From NCBI RefSeq assembly GCF_001618865.1, contig NZ_CP015136.1, forward strand, positions 4,623,001 through 4,687,000: 64,000 nucleotides of DNA. The letters run 5' to 3'. Origin of the DNA: Luteitalea pratensis (lineage in GTDB: Bacteria; Acidobacteriota; Vicinamibacteria; Vicinamibacterales; Vicinamibacteraceae). A program made the position numbers and the translations under genes. The notes under the pieces are model-generated. The model did not search any database, had not been told where the DNA came from, and saw nothing but the letters and a program-made list of their open reading frames with translations. Positions 9,115 through 18,520 of this stretch are shown one piece after another; the first letter of the stretch is position 1; each line of letters opens with the position of its first letter.

Positions 9115-10101
9115 TCAAGCGCTCGCCGACGCCGCGACCGATGCCGACTCTCCGTCGTGGTGGTACTCGGAGTCGCCGAGTTCGAGCCAGCGCTCAGCGT
9201 CCATCGCGGCCATGCATCCCGTCCCCGCCGACGTGATCGCCTGGCGATAGACCTGGTCCTGCACGTCCCCGGCCGCGAACACGCCGTCGACGTTGGTGCG
9301 GGTGCCGTTCGTGATCAGGTACCCGCCCTCGTCCATGTTCAGGTGCCCCTTGAACAACTGCGTGTTCGGGGTATGACCGATCGCGACGAAGACCCCGTCG
9401 ACCGACAGTTCGTCGACCTCGCCGGTCTGCAGGTTGCGCAGGCGGGCGCGGTTCACGTCGCCGCGCTCGTCCGACAGGATCTCGTCGACGGCGGTGTTCC
9501 ACCTGAATGAGATTTTCGGGCTCTGGAACGCCTTGTCCTGCATGATCTTCGATGCGCGCAGCGTGTCGCGGCGGTGAATGACCGTGACGTGCGAGGCCAG
9601 CTTCGAGAGATAGATCGCCTCCTCGAGGGCGGTGTCGCCACCGCCGACGATGGCGACCGGACGATTGCGGAAGAAGAAGCCGTCGCAGGTCGCGCACGTG
9701 CTCACGCCGCGCCCCATCAGCTTCATCTCGGACGGCAGCCCGAGCAGTTTGGCCGTCGCGCCGGTGGCGACAATGACGGTCTTCGCGCGGAGCACCTGTC
9801 CGCTGTCGAGGGTCAGCGCAAACGGACGCGACGAGAAGTCGACGCGCTCGACCAGTCCGGTCAGGAACGCCGTGCCGAAATGCTCGGCCTGCGCCCGCAT
9901 GTCCGCCATCAACTGCGGGCCCATCACGCCGTCACGATGGCCCGGCCAGTTCTCCACCATGGTCGTGATGGTCAACTGCCCACCGGGCTGCAGCCCCTCG
10001 ATCACGAGAGGGTGCAGGCTGGCGCGTGCCGTATAGAGCGCTGCCGTGAGCCCGGCCGGACCGGACCCGATGATCACCACATTACGCACGTCGTCGCTCA
10101 T
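9115..10101 (-). CDS. trxB: Thioredoxin reductase
   Basis: FAD/NADPH disulfide reductase of about 328 residues that keeps thioredoxin reduced. It has an N-terminal FAD-binding IIGSGPAGLTAA (10-21), the redox-active CATC at about 136-139, the NADPH-binding VGGGDTALEEA, and a C-terminal AAGDVQDQVYRQA. I use the ATG at 10101 preceded by AAGG; a GTG 18 bases upstream in the same frame is possible. trxA lies about 100 bases upstream on the same strand, so both ends of the thioredoxin couple are encoded together. Confidence 0.95.
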   Translation of the reverse strand: MSDDVRNVVIIGSGPAGLTAALYTARASLHPLVIEGLQPGGQLTITTMVENWPGHRDGVMGPQLMADMRAQAEHFGTAFLTGLVERVDFSSRPFALTLDSGQVLRAKTVIVATGATAKLLGLPSEMKLMGRGVSTCATCDGFFFRNRPVAIVGGGDTALEEAIYLSKLASHVTVIHRRDTLRASKIMQDKAFQSPKISFRWNTAVDEILSDERGDVNRARLRNLQTGEVDELSVDGVFVAIGHTPNTQLFKGHLNMDEGGYLITNGTRTNVDGVFAAGDVQDQVYRQAITSAGTGCMAAMDAERWLELGDSEYHHDGESASVAASASA

Positions 10102-10160
10102 CACGCCTTGCCTCACCACACCCGTCTCACATCACGCGGCCGCCGTCATGCCGGCTTTTT

Positions 10161-10193
10161 CGACATTCCTGGCATTCCGGCATTCCGGCATTC
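10161..10193. repeat. GGCATTCC short tandem repeat, copy 2
   Basis: The lead-in CGACATTCC is followed by three GGCATTCC units between trxA and trxB. It is the same family and orientation as the copy at 9050-9090, so trxB is flanked by two copies. Confidence 0.8.
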
Positions 10194-10203
10194 CAAGCGC
10201 CCC

Positions 10204-10533
10204 TTACATGTGACGTTCGAGCAGCCGCTTCAACGCGTCCTTCGATTGCACGCCGATCGTCTGGTCGACCAGTTGGCCGCCCTTGAACACGAGCAGCGCG
10301 GGAATCGATCGGATGCCGTAGTTGCCGGGCACGTTCGGGTTCTCGTCCACATCGAGCTTGGCGATCATCGCCTTGCCGTCCAGCTCGTCGGCCAGCGCCT
10401 CCATGGTCGGGGCCAGCATGCGGCACGGGCCGCACCACTCGGCCCAGAAGTCCACCAGCACCGGCTGCGTCACGCTGCCGATGACCTGGGTGAAGTTGCC
10501 GTCGGTGAGGGTCTGCACTTTCTCGGAAGCCAT
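10204..10533 (-). CDS. trxA: Thioredoxin
   Basis: Classical thioredoxin of 109 residues, the cytoplasmic disulfide reductant recycled by TrxB. Redox motif WCGPC at 33-37, preceded by the buried aspartate in VDFWAEW, with the cis-proline loop GIRSIPALLVF. Complete, normal length. It lies between glgA and trxB on the same strand. Confidence 0.97.
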   Translation of the reverse strand: MASEKVQTLTDGNFTQVIGSVTQPVLVDFWAEWCGPCRMLAPTMEALADELDGKAMIAKLDVDENPNVPGNYGIRSIPALLVFKGGQLVDQTIGVQSKDALKRLLERHM

Positions 10534-10554
10534 CTCTCGTCCTCTCGTCGCGCC

Positions 10555-12591
10555 TTACGCCGTCACGCCCTGTCGCCCCGTCACCTGCGCCCGCGCCCGA
10601 TCGTAGGCTTCGAGGTATGCATGCGCCGACGCATTCCAGGAAAAGTCCCGGGCCATGCCCGCCCGCTGCAGCTGTCGCCAGCGCTCGGGCTCGTTATGAA
10701 AAACGTGCAACGCCCAGCGGAGCGTCCCCAGCAGGGCCTCCCCACTCGCGTCATGGAACTTGAACCCGTTGCCGGCGCCGCTGGCAGGGTCGTAGTTCTG
10801 CACGGTGTCATCGAGGCCACCGGTGGCACGTACTACCGGTAGTGTGCCATATCTCAAGCTATACATCTGATTGAGCCCGCACGGCTCAAAACGTGACGGC
10901 ATCATGAACAGGTCGGCACCCGCCTCGATGACGTGGGACAGCGGCTCGTCAAAGCCGATCCGCACGCCGACGCGGTCGGGATAGCGGCGCGCGAGTGAGC
11001 GCCACATCTCTTCGTACCAGGGTTCGCCGGTGCCGAGAATCACGAACGCGGCGCCGAGGTGGGGCAACTGCTCGGCCACCGACGCGATGAGGTCGAGGCC
11101 CTTCTGGTCCACCATCCGCGAGATCATCGCCACGACCGGACGCCGGGCCAGATCGTCGCCGGTCGGCAGGCCGTACGTGTCGAGCAGCACTCGCTTCGCG
11201 TCCAGCTTGCCGGAGAGATCGTCGGCCTGGTAGGCGCTGGGCAGGTACCGATCGGCGGCCGGGTCCCAGACATCGGCGTCGATGCCGTTCAGGATGCCGA
11301 GCAGGTTGGCCGCGCGATGCCGGAGGATGCCCTCGAATCCGAACGCGAACTCCGGCGCCATCAGCTCGTCGGCATAGCGCGGGCTGACGGTGGTGACCAG
11401 GTCCGCGAACATGACCCCGCCCTTCAGCAGGCTCGCGTGCAGCCAGAACTCCAGACCGTCCGTATTGAACAGCTCCCAGCCGAGGCCGAGCTGCGGCAGC
11501 CAGTCCGACGAGCAGTTGCCCTGGTACGCGATGTTGTGGATGGTGAAGATCGTCGCCGCACTGCCGAGCACGGGATCACCGGCGTAGCGGGTCTTCACAT
11601 ACACCGGCGCCAGGCCGGCCTGCCAGTCGTGGGCGTGGACGATGTCGACCGGCCGGCCCTCGAGCCGGGCGAACTCCAGCGCGGCCAGGCAGAGGAACGC
11701 GAAACGCCGGGGATTGTCCCCGTAGTCCTGGCTGCCGATCCCGTACAACGCGTCGCGGTCGAAGAACGCGGGGTGATCGACGAGCGCCACCCGCACGCCC
11801 GGGCTCGTCTGCTGCACGTAGACGTTGGCCTGGTAGTGATGCCCACCCATCGAAACGGCGTAGCTGGTGGACGGCTCGCCCGTGACGGGGATGCCCCGGT
11901 ACCGCGGAATCACCACCGTCACGTCGTGCCCGAGCGCACCCAGCGCCTTGGGCAGGGCGGCGACCACGTCGGCAAGGCCGCCGGTCTTGGCAAACGGCAC
12001 GGCCTCGCTGGCCACCATCAGGATGCGGAGACGTCGCGCCGGCGCACCGGCATTCGTCACGAGTGGCGTCGCCGGGGCTGAGGCCCCCTCGATCTCCTGC
12101 ACGTGTTCGACGACTGGCGCAGGTGCAACCGCGACGGGCGCAAGAGTCTTCGTAACCCGGCCCTTGGCGGCTGGTTTGACGACAATCGGCTCGGGGGCCG
12201 CCGGCGTGGGCGGGACGCGCTCGATCGCCTCGGCAAGCGTCCGCGCCTTACGCACGCGGGGCGCGGCTGGCGCGGTCTTGCCGGCCGGTGCAGCCGCCTT
12301 GGCCGTGGTCTTCTTGCCGGCGGGCGCAGTTGTCGCCGGGCGCTTGGCCGTCGACGCCGTCTTGGCGGCGGGCTTGCCGGCCGCTGCCACAGGCGTTGCT
12401 GCGCCGTCGATTGCCGGCTGGCGGCGGGTCACGCGAGGCACCCGCGGCGCCTCGGGAATATCCGTGTAGACAGGCGCCTTCGCAGGGTCGCTGGCCGATT
12501 GTTCGGGGACGCCCATGACCGGCTCGGTCTGGGGCGCGGGGGGTGGCGGGTCGGCTGGAGCGGGCTTGCGGATACGTGGTGTCTTGGCCAT
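10555..12591 (-). CDS. glgA: Glycogen/starch synthase GlgA with long N-terminal extension
   Basis: Glycosyltransferase family 5 enzyme that extends alpha-1,4-glucan from ADP-glucose. The catalytic part starts near residue 187 with RILMVASEAVPFAKTGGLADV (KTGGL at 202-206 binds ADP-glucose) and ends with SRFEPCGLNQMYSLRYGT and ATGGLDDTV, both hallmarks of the family. Before it lie about 185 residues rich in Ala, Pro, Lys and Thr with AAK and PAGK motifs, far beyond the usual GlgA start at the KTGGL domain. The ATG at 12591 fits; the frame 20 codons further upstream is possible. No other glycogen gene is adjacent. Confidence 0.92.
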   Translation of the reverse strand: MAKTPRIRKPAPADPPPPAPQTEPVMGVPEQSASDPAKAPVYTDIPEAPRVPRVTRRQPAIDGAATPVAAAGKPAAKTASTAKRPATTAPAGKKTTAKAAAPAGKTAPAAPRVRKARTLAEAIERVPPTPAAPEPIVVKPAAKGRVTKTLAPVAVAPAPVVEHVQEIEGASAPATPLVTNAGAPARRLRILMVASEAVPFAKTGGLADVVAALPKALGALGHDVTVVIPRYRGIPVTGEPSTSYAVSMGGHHYQANVYVQQTSPGVRVALVDHPAFFDRDALYGIGSQDYGDNPRRFAFLCLAALEFARLEGRPVDIVHAHDWQAGLAPVYVKTRYAGDPVLGSAATIFTIHNIAYQGNCSSDWLPQLGLGWELFNTDGLEFWLHASLLKGGVMFADLVTTVSPRYADELMAPEFAFGFEGILRHRAANLLGILNGIDADVWDPAADRYLPSAYQADDLSGKLDAKRVLLDTYGLPTGDDLARRPVVAMISRMVDQKGLDLIASVAEQLPHLGAAFVILGTGEPWYEEMWRSLARRYPDRVGVRIGFDEPLSHVIEAGADLFMMPSRFEPCGLNQMYSLRYGTLPVVRATGGLDDTVQNYDPASGAGNGFKFHDASGEALLGTLRWALHVFHNEPERWRQLQRAGMARDFSWNASAHAYLEAYDRARAQVTGRQGVTA

Positions 12592-12748
12592 GGAACTTGG
12601 GGGGCGCCCGGAGGGAACTGCGGGCGGGACGCTAGCACCAGTGTAGCGCACCCCTCAGCCTCGACGAGCCCATGCGGGCGGACATCGCCGCTCTTCCCCG
12701 GCCGAATGGAGGATGGTCGAAGCGCTATCGGCGGAGGCCGGACGCGCC

Positions 12749-13825
12749 TCAGTCCTGTTGTTCGGGAGTCTGCGTCGCGAGAACCGCGGGCGCCTTGCCG
12801 GCGAGCCAGTTGAAGAGGTGCCGCGTTTCCCAGAAACGTGCCGGATTGCTCTTGGCGCCCAAGACGACGACTGCGACCTGATCGCCCTGTGGCAGTCGCA
12901 GCAGGGTCGCCAGGCAATAGCCCGACTTGGAGATGAAGCCGGTCTTGCCGCCGCGCACGTCGACGTCGGTGCCGACCAGGTGATTGGTGTTGTGCAGCGT
13001 CACGGTTCGCGCCCGCGTCGGCGTGGCGAACTGATATTCCTTGGTCCGCATGATGGAGGCGATGCGCTCGTCACCGGCGGCAAAGGAAATCAGGCGGGCC
13101 ATGTCGAAGGCCGAGGACATGTTGTCGGCGTAGAGCCCCGAGGGGTCGAAGTAGCGCGTGTTGGTCAGGCCGAGCTCGGCCGCCTTCTGGTTCATGCGCT
13201 CGACGAACCCGAGCGGACCGTACAGCGATGCGCGCGCGAGCGTGCGCGCCGCGACGTTGTCCGAGCCGATCAGCAACAGGTGCAGCAGCTGCTGGATCGT
13301 CACCCGATCATTCCGGCGCAGGTATGTCGTCGACGCACCGCGAAGGTCGTCGGGGTGAATCGTGACTTCGCGAGTGAAGTCGACTTCGCTCTCGAGGAAT
13401 GCGACGGCCGTCATCACCTTCGTGATGCTGGCAATCGAGCGAGGCGTCTGGGCGTTGCTCTCGTAGAGCACCTGGTGCGTTGCGGGGTTGTAGATGATCG
13501 CGGCGCCGGCACGGACGTCGGGGACCATCTGACCGTCGGCGCCAGTCTTGAACTGTGGCGTCTGGATTGCGACGAGCTGGCGCGAGTAGGCCGCCTGCCG
13601 GGCCCGTGCCATCGCCAGGCGGCGCTGGCGCGACTTTGACGCGGAGTAGCGCGTCGTCGCACGCTTCGTCGACCCCGTTGTCGTCTTCTTCTGCGAGGAG
13701 CTCTTCACGGCCCGCCGGTTACGTGTCGTCGCTGCCTCGGAGATCATCGGCACGCCTACGAAGGCGAGCGAGAATCCGAGGAGAACGAGCGCACGTACAG
13801 ATCGGAATCCGGCAAGCTGGAGCAT
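12749..13825 (-). CDS. D-alanyl-D-alanine (endo/carboxy)peptidase, S11 family
   Basis: Exported penicillin-binding DD-peptidase of 358 residues acting on cell-wall peptide stems. An N-terminal signal or anchor helix (about 10-30, ending ISEAA) is followed by a basic, Ser/Thr/Lys-rich linker (32-85). The serine-hydrolase motifs are SITK (S133, K136), SDN (188-190) and KTG (294-296). The domain is short, as in the PBP7/PbpG endopeptidase group rather than DacA with its C-terminal anchor. The first 160 or so bases upstream (13826-14001) hold no gene and should contain its promoter. Confidence 0.92.
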   Translation of the reverse strand: MLQLAGFRSVRALVLLGFSLAFVGVPMISEAATTRNRRAVKSSSQKKTTTGSTKRATTRYSASKSRQRRLAMARARQAAYSRQLVAIQTPQFKTGADGQMVPDVRAGAAIIYNPATHQVLYESNAQTPRSIASITKVMTAVAFLESEVDFTREVTIHPDDLRGASTTYLRRNDRVTIQQLLHLLLIGSDNVAARTLARASLYGPLGFVERMNQKAAELGLTNTRYFDPSGLYADNMSSAFDMARLISFAAGDERIASIMRTKEYQFATPTRARTVTLHNTNHLVGTDVDVRGGKTGFISKSGYCLATLLRLPQGDQVAVVVLGAKSNPARFWETRHLFNWLAGKAPAVLATQTPEQQD

Positions 13826-14001
13826 TCAGAACTTCCTTGGTAAGGCGAGTGCCTCTGACGGGAACATCGTCAGTTTAACAGATTGTCTTTACAACATGCC
13901 TAAGATGCAAGCACTTGCACCGAATGTAGGCAAGAAGCGCGCCTATTGGCCGCCAGGGCAGACGCAGCACGGCCGGGCTGCCGACGATCCGCACCATGCT
14001 T

Positions 14002-15303
14002 TCAGGGCTGGGCAAGGGCGATGGCAAGCAGGATCGCCTGGCGCACGCCCTCCACGCCACCAGCCGGATCGAACGATTCCGTCAATGAATGCGCGGCGTG
14101 ACCGCTGCCTCCGCCTCCGATCGTGATGGCCGGGATGCCGCGAGCCATGGCGACGTTGGCGTCGGTGGACGAGGTGCGGAGCGCGACGGGCAGGCGCAAC
14201 GCCCGAAGCACGGAACCGGCCGCCTGCATGATGTCGGACGTGTCGGATGTCCGGCCGGCCGGTCGGTCACCCACCAGGGCGAGATCCAACGTCACCTTCG
14301 CCGGGTGCCGCCACCTGCCGTTCTCGGCACGCACGGCCGCCTCGACCGCCTGCCGGAGGCGCGCGTCGAGTTCCGCCAGCTCCGCGGCGTCCTCCGACCG
14401 CAGGTCCACCTCCATCCACGCCTCGAACGGAATCGAGTTCACCGACGTCCCGCCACCGACCCGGCCGACATTGAAGGTCGTCTTCGGCGTCGCCGGCACC
14501 TCGAAGGCGGCGACTGCTGCGATCGCGCGCCCCATGGCGTGCATCGGGTTCGGCATCCCGAACGCCCCGTAACTGTGCCCGCCTGGTCCCTTGAACGTCG
14601 CCCGATAGCGCTTGCTGCCGACTCCGCCGTTGGTGACCTCGAGGCCGGCTCCGTCGATCGACACGAACCGGTCGATCCCCTGTAGCCCGTCGTTCCCGAA
14701 CAGGGCTTTGACGCCGCGCAGATCCCCCAGCCCCTCTTCTCCGACGGTGCCGACAAACGTGATTCGCCCCGGCGTCGCGACCTGTGCCTCCTGCAGCGCG
14801 CGAATGACGCCGAGCAACACGGCGAGTCCGCGGCAATCATCGGTGATGCCGGGGCCGTGCAGTTGGTTGTCCTTGCGGCTGACCTTCACTGCCGTGCCTT
14901 CCGGGAACACGGTGTCGAGGTGCGCGCTGAAGACGAGATGAGGACCGGTCCCCGCACCTGGCCGCTCGCCAATGACGTTGCCGACCGCATCGACGCGGAC
15001 GTTGCGCAGACCGTGTCGCACGAAGGCTTGCCGGTACACCTCCGCCCGCGCCTTCTCCGTGAATGGCGGCGCCGGCACCTCGCAAAGGGCCACCTGCTGC
15101 TCGAGCACCCATGGTTCGAGGGCATCGGCCATGCGGACCGCGGCGGCCGCGGCGGGTTGCTGCATCAGGCGGGCGCCGATGTCCGCGCTGCCCTGCTGTG
15201 CATACCCGGCGGAACCGACAAGAAGGCAGGTACAGCAGAGCCAGACACACCGCAGGATTGGCCGTCTCACCGTCACTTGCTGGATCACCGGGTCAAGATA
15301 CAT
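14002..15303 (-). CDS. Secreted M20 family metallopeptidase
   Basis: Zinc peptidase of the M20/M28 type (PepT, CPG2, ArgE relatives), about 433 residues. A signal peptide ends near GSAGYAQ. Metal-site landmarks in order are SAHLDTVFP (His, Asp), GPGITDDCRG (bridging Asp), VGEEGLGD (catalytic Glu pair), SIDGAG (Asp) and a C-terminal GSGHAAHS (His). The lid/dimerisation domain carries GPGGHSYGAFG. The start is uncertain: ATG at 15303 or 15324, or GTG codons nearer the hydrophobic core. A role in scavenging extracellular peptides is inferred. Confidence 0.88.
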   Translation of the reverse strand: MYLDPVIQQVTVRRPILRCVWLCCTCLLVGSAGYAQQGSADIGARLMQQPAAAAAVRMADALEPWVLEQQVALCEVPAPPFTEKARAEVYRQAFVRHGLRNVRVDAVGNVIGERPGAGTGPHLVFSAHLDTVFPEGTAVKVSRKDNQLHGPGITDDCRGLAVLLGVIRALQEAQVATPGRITFVGTVGEEGLGDLRGVKALFGNDGLQGIDRFVSIDGAGLEVTNGGVGSKRYRATFKGPGGHSYGAFGMPNPMHAMGRAIAAVAAFEVPATPKTTFNVGRVGGGTSVNSIPFEAWMEVDLRSEDAAELAELDARLRQAVEAAVRAENGRWRHPAKVTLDLALVGDRPAGRTSDTSDIMQAAGSVLRALRLPVALRTSSTDANVAMARGIPAITIGGGGSGHAAHSLTESFDPAGGVEGVRQAILLAIALAQP

Positions 15304-15557
15304 GCAGACCGCCACCTTGGACACACACAGTCCAACTTTTCGCAGACGCCATCCGGATTTGTGAACCTTATCTTGGACGCCCGTGCCGAAATCGTCATCC
15401 CAGTGTCATCGAACCGTCTTTTTCCGATGGCATGCTGTCTGAAATTGGCACAAAGTCAATGGGTTGTGTGCGTGCCACCCTTTGGCAGCACATGGCTCGG
15501 AACATGCATACCGGTAGCCATCCAATGCAAGACCGCTTTGGGTGAGGGGTCAAGTCC

Positions 15558-15785
15558 ATGAGCATCGTGAAGCTGCTGGGTTTCGAGACGCTGGGCTGTG
15601 GCTGTGTCGTAGGGCACTATCGGGATGCCGGCACTGTCCGCGTCGTCACCTACGTCGAGGAGAAGGCGACGACTTGCGGGGAGCCGAGTCATCGGCGCAA
15701 CCACGCCACGGTGTCGCGACGACGGCGGTCGAGCACGACGCCTGCGCCCGAGTCGCCGGGTGCGCCGCGCGTGTCCGCGCGCTGA
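15558..15785 (+). CDS. Small Cys-rich hypothetical protein
   Basis: Frame of 75 codons beginning at an ATG with GAGGGG eight bases upstream. The first 45 residues look protein-like (LGFETLGCGCVVGHYR then VVTYVEEKATTCGEPSHRRNH), with a CGC pair and a later Cys/His set that could bind a metal or haem. The last 30 residues are Arg/Ser/Pro-rich and may not be genuine. It sits alone between the divergent M20 peptidase and LysR genes. I do not recognise a named family. Confidence 0.45.
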   Translation: MSIVKLLGFETLGCGCVVGHYRDAGTVRVVTYVEEKATTCGEPSHRRNHATVSRRRRSSTTPAPESPGAPRVSAR

Positions 15786-15989
15786 CGCGGCCTCGTGGTA
15801 CCCTCCGGTCGCGCCATCGCGCCCCGGAGGCTCCCCCATGCGCCACGTTGCCGCTGCACTCCCCGCCATCACGGTCGGTGACATGGCGCCTCCCCATGCG
15901 CACACCCCCATGGGCGCCTGCAAACGCGGGTCGAAGCGCTGATCGGCGAGGTGGCATCGGGACGCATCGTCCGGACGCCCTGCTCCCGC

Positions 15990-16931
15990 ATGGACCTCCG
16001 CCAACTCGAAATCATCCGGGCAATCGCCGAAACCGGCTCCTTTACGGCAGCGGGCGAGAAGCTGAACGTCTCGCAGTCGGCGATCAGCCGCCAGGTGCTG
16101 TTGCTCGAAGAGGAACTCAACGAAGCGGTGTTCCTGCGCATCGGCCGCCGCATCCGGATTACGCCAGCGGGCGAAGCGCTCTTGCAGCTGAGCCATCGGG
16201 TTTTCCTGGACCTGAAGGACACGGTGGCGCGGATCACCGACACGCAGGCGTCGCTCATCGGTCCGGTGCGGCTCGCCGGCGGCATGACCGTGAGCCTGTA
16301 CGTCTTTCCGGTCCTGCTGCGTGACTTCCGCAAGCACCACCCCGATGCCGAGATCAAGATCACGGCCGGGTCCACCGACAAGTGCATCGCCGGCCTTCGC
16401 TCGGGGTTGGCCGATGTCGCCCTGCTGACGCTGCCGATCAACGATTCGGATCTCGTGACGGTGCCGGCACTGCAGGAGGAGCTCCTGCTGGTCTCCTCGC
16501 CGAATCACCCACTCGCGGCCAGGGCGAAGGTGACGCCCGATGATCTGCGCGATCAGCCGTTCGTGCTGTTCGAAACCGGCTCCAACACCCGCCGCGTCGT
16601 CGACGAGTTCTTCCTCCGCAACCAGATCACGCCGCAGATCGTGACCGAAACGGAGAACGTCGAAATCATCAAGGCGCTGGTCCGCGCCGGGCTGGGCCTC
16701 TCGATCATCTCGTACCCGAGCGTGGCCCGGGAGGTGGCTTCCGGACAGTTCTTCTGCGCGCGGATCACCGGCCAGACGCTGATCCGTGAAACCGGGTGGG
16801 TGTACATGCGCGCCAACCGGGTGCCTCGCGCCGTCCAGGAGGTCCTGGCATGCTTTGAGCGGATCAAGCCGCGCCTCCGCGTGATTCCGCCTCCCGGACG
16901 AGACCGCATCGGTCCTGACGTGCACGCCTGA
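15990..16931 (+). CDS. LysR-family transcriptional regulator
   Basis: Regulator of 313 residues. The winged HTH occupies residues 1-60 (MDLRQLEIIRAIAETGSF, then AAGEKLNVSQSAISRQVLLLE). The effector-binding periplasmic-binding-protein-like domain spans about 90-290. The ATG at 15990 gives the canonical LTTR start; 13 extra codons upstream are less likely. It stands alone: the M20 peptidase is divergent across a 690-base gap containing one small gene, and hom follows after a 344-base gap. Target and inducer are unknown. Confidence 0.93.
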   Translation: MDLRQLEIIRAIAETGSFTAAGEKLNVSQSAISRQVLLLEEELNEAVFLRIGRRIRITPAGEALLQLSHRVFLDLKDTVARITDTQASLIGPVRLAGGMTVSLYVFPVLLRDFRKHHPDAEIKITAGSTDKCIAGLRSGLADVALLTLPINDSDLVTVPALQEELLLVSSPNHPLAARAKVTPDDLRDQPFVLFETGSNTRRVVDEFFLRNQITPQIVTETENVEIIKALVRAGLGLSIISYPSVAREVASGQFFCARITGQTLIRETGWVYMRANRVPRAVQEVLACFERIKPRLRVIPPPGRDRIGPDVHA

Positions 16932-17275
16932 CGGCACGGCCATTCACCCGATGAGCTGTGACGTCACATAAGACACATCGATGCATTCGATAACATCATT
17001 CTATTTCCATCGACGGGTGCATAAGCAGTAGTGTGCCCGCAGCACGCGGCCACACGCGTGTCGCACCACAGCCAGTACGCACGTCCCTCCTTGGGCCGGA
17101 CGACTCGCACCCGTTCGGCCCCTTTTGGCAGGAACACAGGAGCACAGGAGCACAGAACTCCCGACTCCCGGACTCCCGCCCTGCTGATTTCCTGACCTCC
17201 TGATTTCTTGCGTTCCTGTCATAGGCCATCCATCCAGCCATGCGCATATCCACATCGCATGTAGAATCCGGGGTG
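16932..17275. other. Intergenic gap, no gene seen
   Basis: The 344 bases between lysR and hom contain no convincing frame. They include a run of short direct repeats (AGGAGCACAGGAGCACAG near 17137) and CT-rich near-repeats of ACTCCCG and CTGATTTC. The hom operon promoter should lie here, but I see no confident -35/-10 pair and no riboswitch-like structure. Confidence 0.6.
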
Positions 17276-18520
17276 ATGGCACTGTCGGTGGGATTGCTGG
17301 GGTTCGGCACCGTGGGCCAGTCGGTGGCGCGCCTGATCGTGGAACGCAACGACGGCCTGCTGGCGCTCACGCACATCTTCAATCGGGACATCGCGCGCAA
17401 GCGCGTCGATTGGGTCCCGCCTTCCGTCGTCTGGACCGAGCGGGTGGAGGACGTCCTCGACGCCGATGTCGTGGTCGAGGTCGTCGGCGGGCTGGATCCG
17501 GCGCGCCGCTGGCATGAGGCCGCGCTCGACGCAGGCCGGCCGATCGTCACCGCCAACAAGCAGTTGATGGCGACCCACGGGCATGCGCTGCTCGCCCGGG
17601 CCGCGCAGCGCGGCGTCGATCTCCTCTTCGAGGCGGCGGTTGGCGGCGGCATCCCGGTCGTCCGCGGGCTGCGCGAAGGGATCGCCGGCGACCGGCTGAC
17701 GACCGTCTCGGGCATCCTCAACGGCACCTGTAACTACATCCTGACGCGTATGGAATCGGCGGGCCTGGCCTTCGACGCCGCGCTCGCGGAGGCGCAGGCG
17801 CATGGGTTCGCGGAAGCCGATCCGACCGACGATCTCGAGGGCTACGACGCCCGGGCGAAGCTGTGTATCCTGGCACGCGTCGGCCTGGGGCTCGACCTCT
17901 CGCCGCTCGATGTGCCGTGCGAGTCCATCCGCAGCATCAGTGACGACGACTTCGTCTACGCACGACGCCTGCAGGCGACGATCAGGCAAGTCTCGCGCGT
18001 GGCGATCGTCGACGATTCGGTACAGGCACGGGTAGGCCCGGCACTGGTCCCGCTCACGTCTGCCCTGGCGCGGGTGATCGGCAGCCAGAACCTCATCGTC
18101 GCCGGGGGCACCTACGGCCGCGAGACGACGTTTGCCGGGTATGGCGCGGGTGGCTTCCCCACCGCCGTCGCTGTCGTGTCCGACCTGCTCGCGATCGCAC
18201 GGCGGGCTGGCGGCGCGCCAGCGGCGTGGCCCGACACGAGCCAACCGACGTCGCTTACCGGGCTGCAAGTCGCGCCGTATTACCTGCGCCTGGTCGTGCG
18301 CGATCAACCGGGCATCATCGCCGGCCTCGCTTCCATCTTCGCCACCCACAACATCAATATCGACGCCGTCCTGCAGGAACCGGGCGGCACCAAGGAGCGT
18401 CTGCCGTTCGTGATCACGCTGGAAGCGTGTCCGACGGCAGCGATGGACAAGGCGCTGGTCGAGATCCAGACGCTGCCCTTCCACGTCACGCCGCCCCTTT
18501 GCCTGCCGGTCCTCGCATGA
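17276..18520 (+). CDS. hom: Homoserine dehydrogenase
   Basis: NAD(P)-dependent enzyme of 414 residues that makes homoserine from aspartate semialdehyde. It has the Rossmann motif GFGTVGQSV (8-16), the VEVVGG and TANKQLMATHG segments, the signature GILNGTCNYILTRM with the downstream acid-rich EADPTDDLEGYDAR, and a C-terminal ACT domain (about 335-414) for feedback control, normally by threonine. The ATG at 17276 is preferred over an in-frame ATG 12 codons earlier, because the domain begins right after it. It is the first gene of hom-thrB-thrC-lysC. Confidence 0.96.
   Translation: MALSVGLLGFGTVGQSVARLIVERNDGLLALTHIFNRDIARKRVDWVPPSVVWTERVEDVLDADVVVEVVGGLDPARRWHEAALDAGRPIVTANKQLMATHGHALLARAAQRGVDLLFEAAVGGGIPVVRGLREGIAGDRLTTVSGILNGTCNYILTRMESAGLAFDAALAEAQAHGFAEADPTDDLEGYDARAKLCILARVGLGLDLSPLDVPCESIRSISDDDFVYARRLQATIRQVSRVAIVDDSVQARVGPALVPLTSALARVIGSQNLIVAGGTYGRETTFAGYGAGGFPTAVAVVSDLLAIARRAGGAPAAWPDTSQPTSLTGLQVAPYYLRLVVRDQPGIIAGLASIFATHNINIDAVLQEPGGTKERLPFVITLEACPTAAMDKALVEIQTLPFHVTPPLCLPVLA

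Noticed and set aside
9050-10193. Repeats around trxB considered as CRISPR
   Set aside because: Units of 8-9 bases in direct tandem without spacers; no cas genes.
15456-16943. Minus-strand frame of 495 codons opposite lysR
   Set aside because: LysR HTH and effector domains are clear on the plus strand; the antisense product is His/Arg-rich shadow.
16932-17275. Leader peptide or threonine attenuator before hom
   Set aside because: No short frame rich in Thr/Ile codons and no terminator-antiterminator pair seen.
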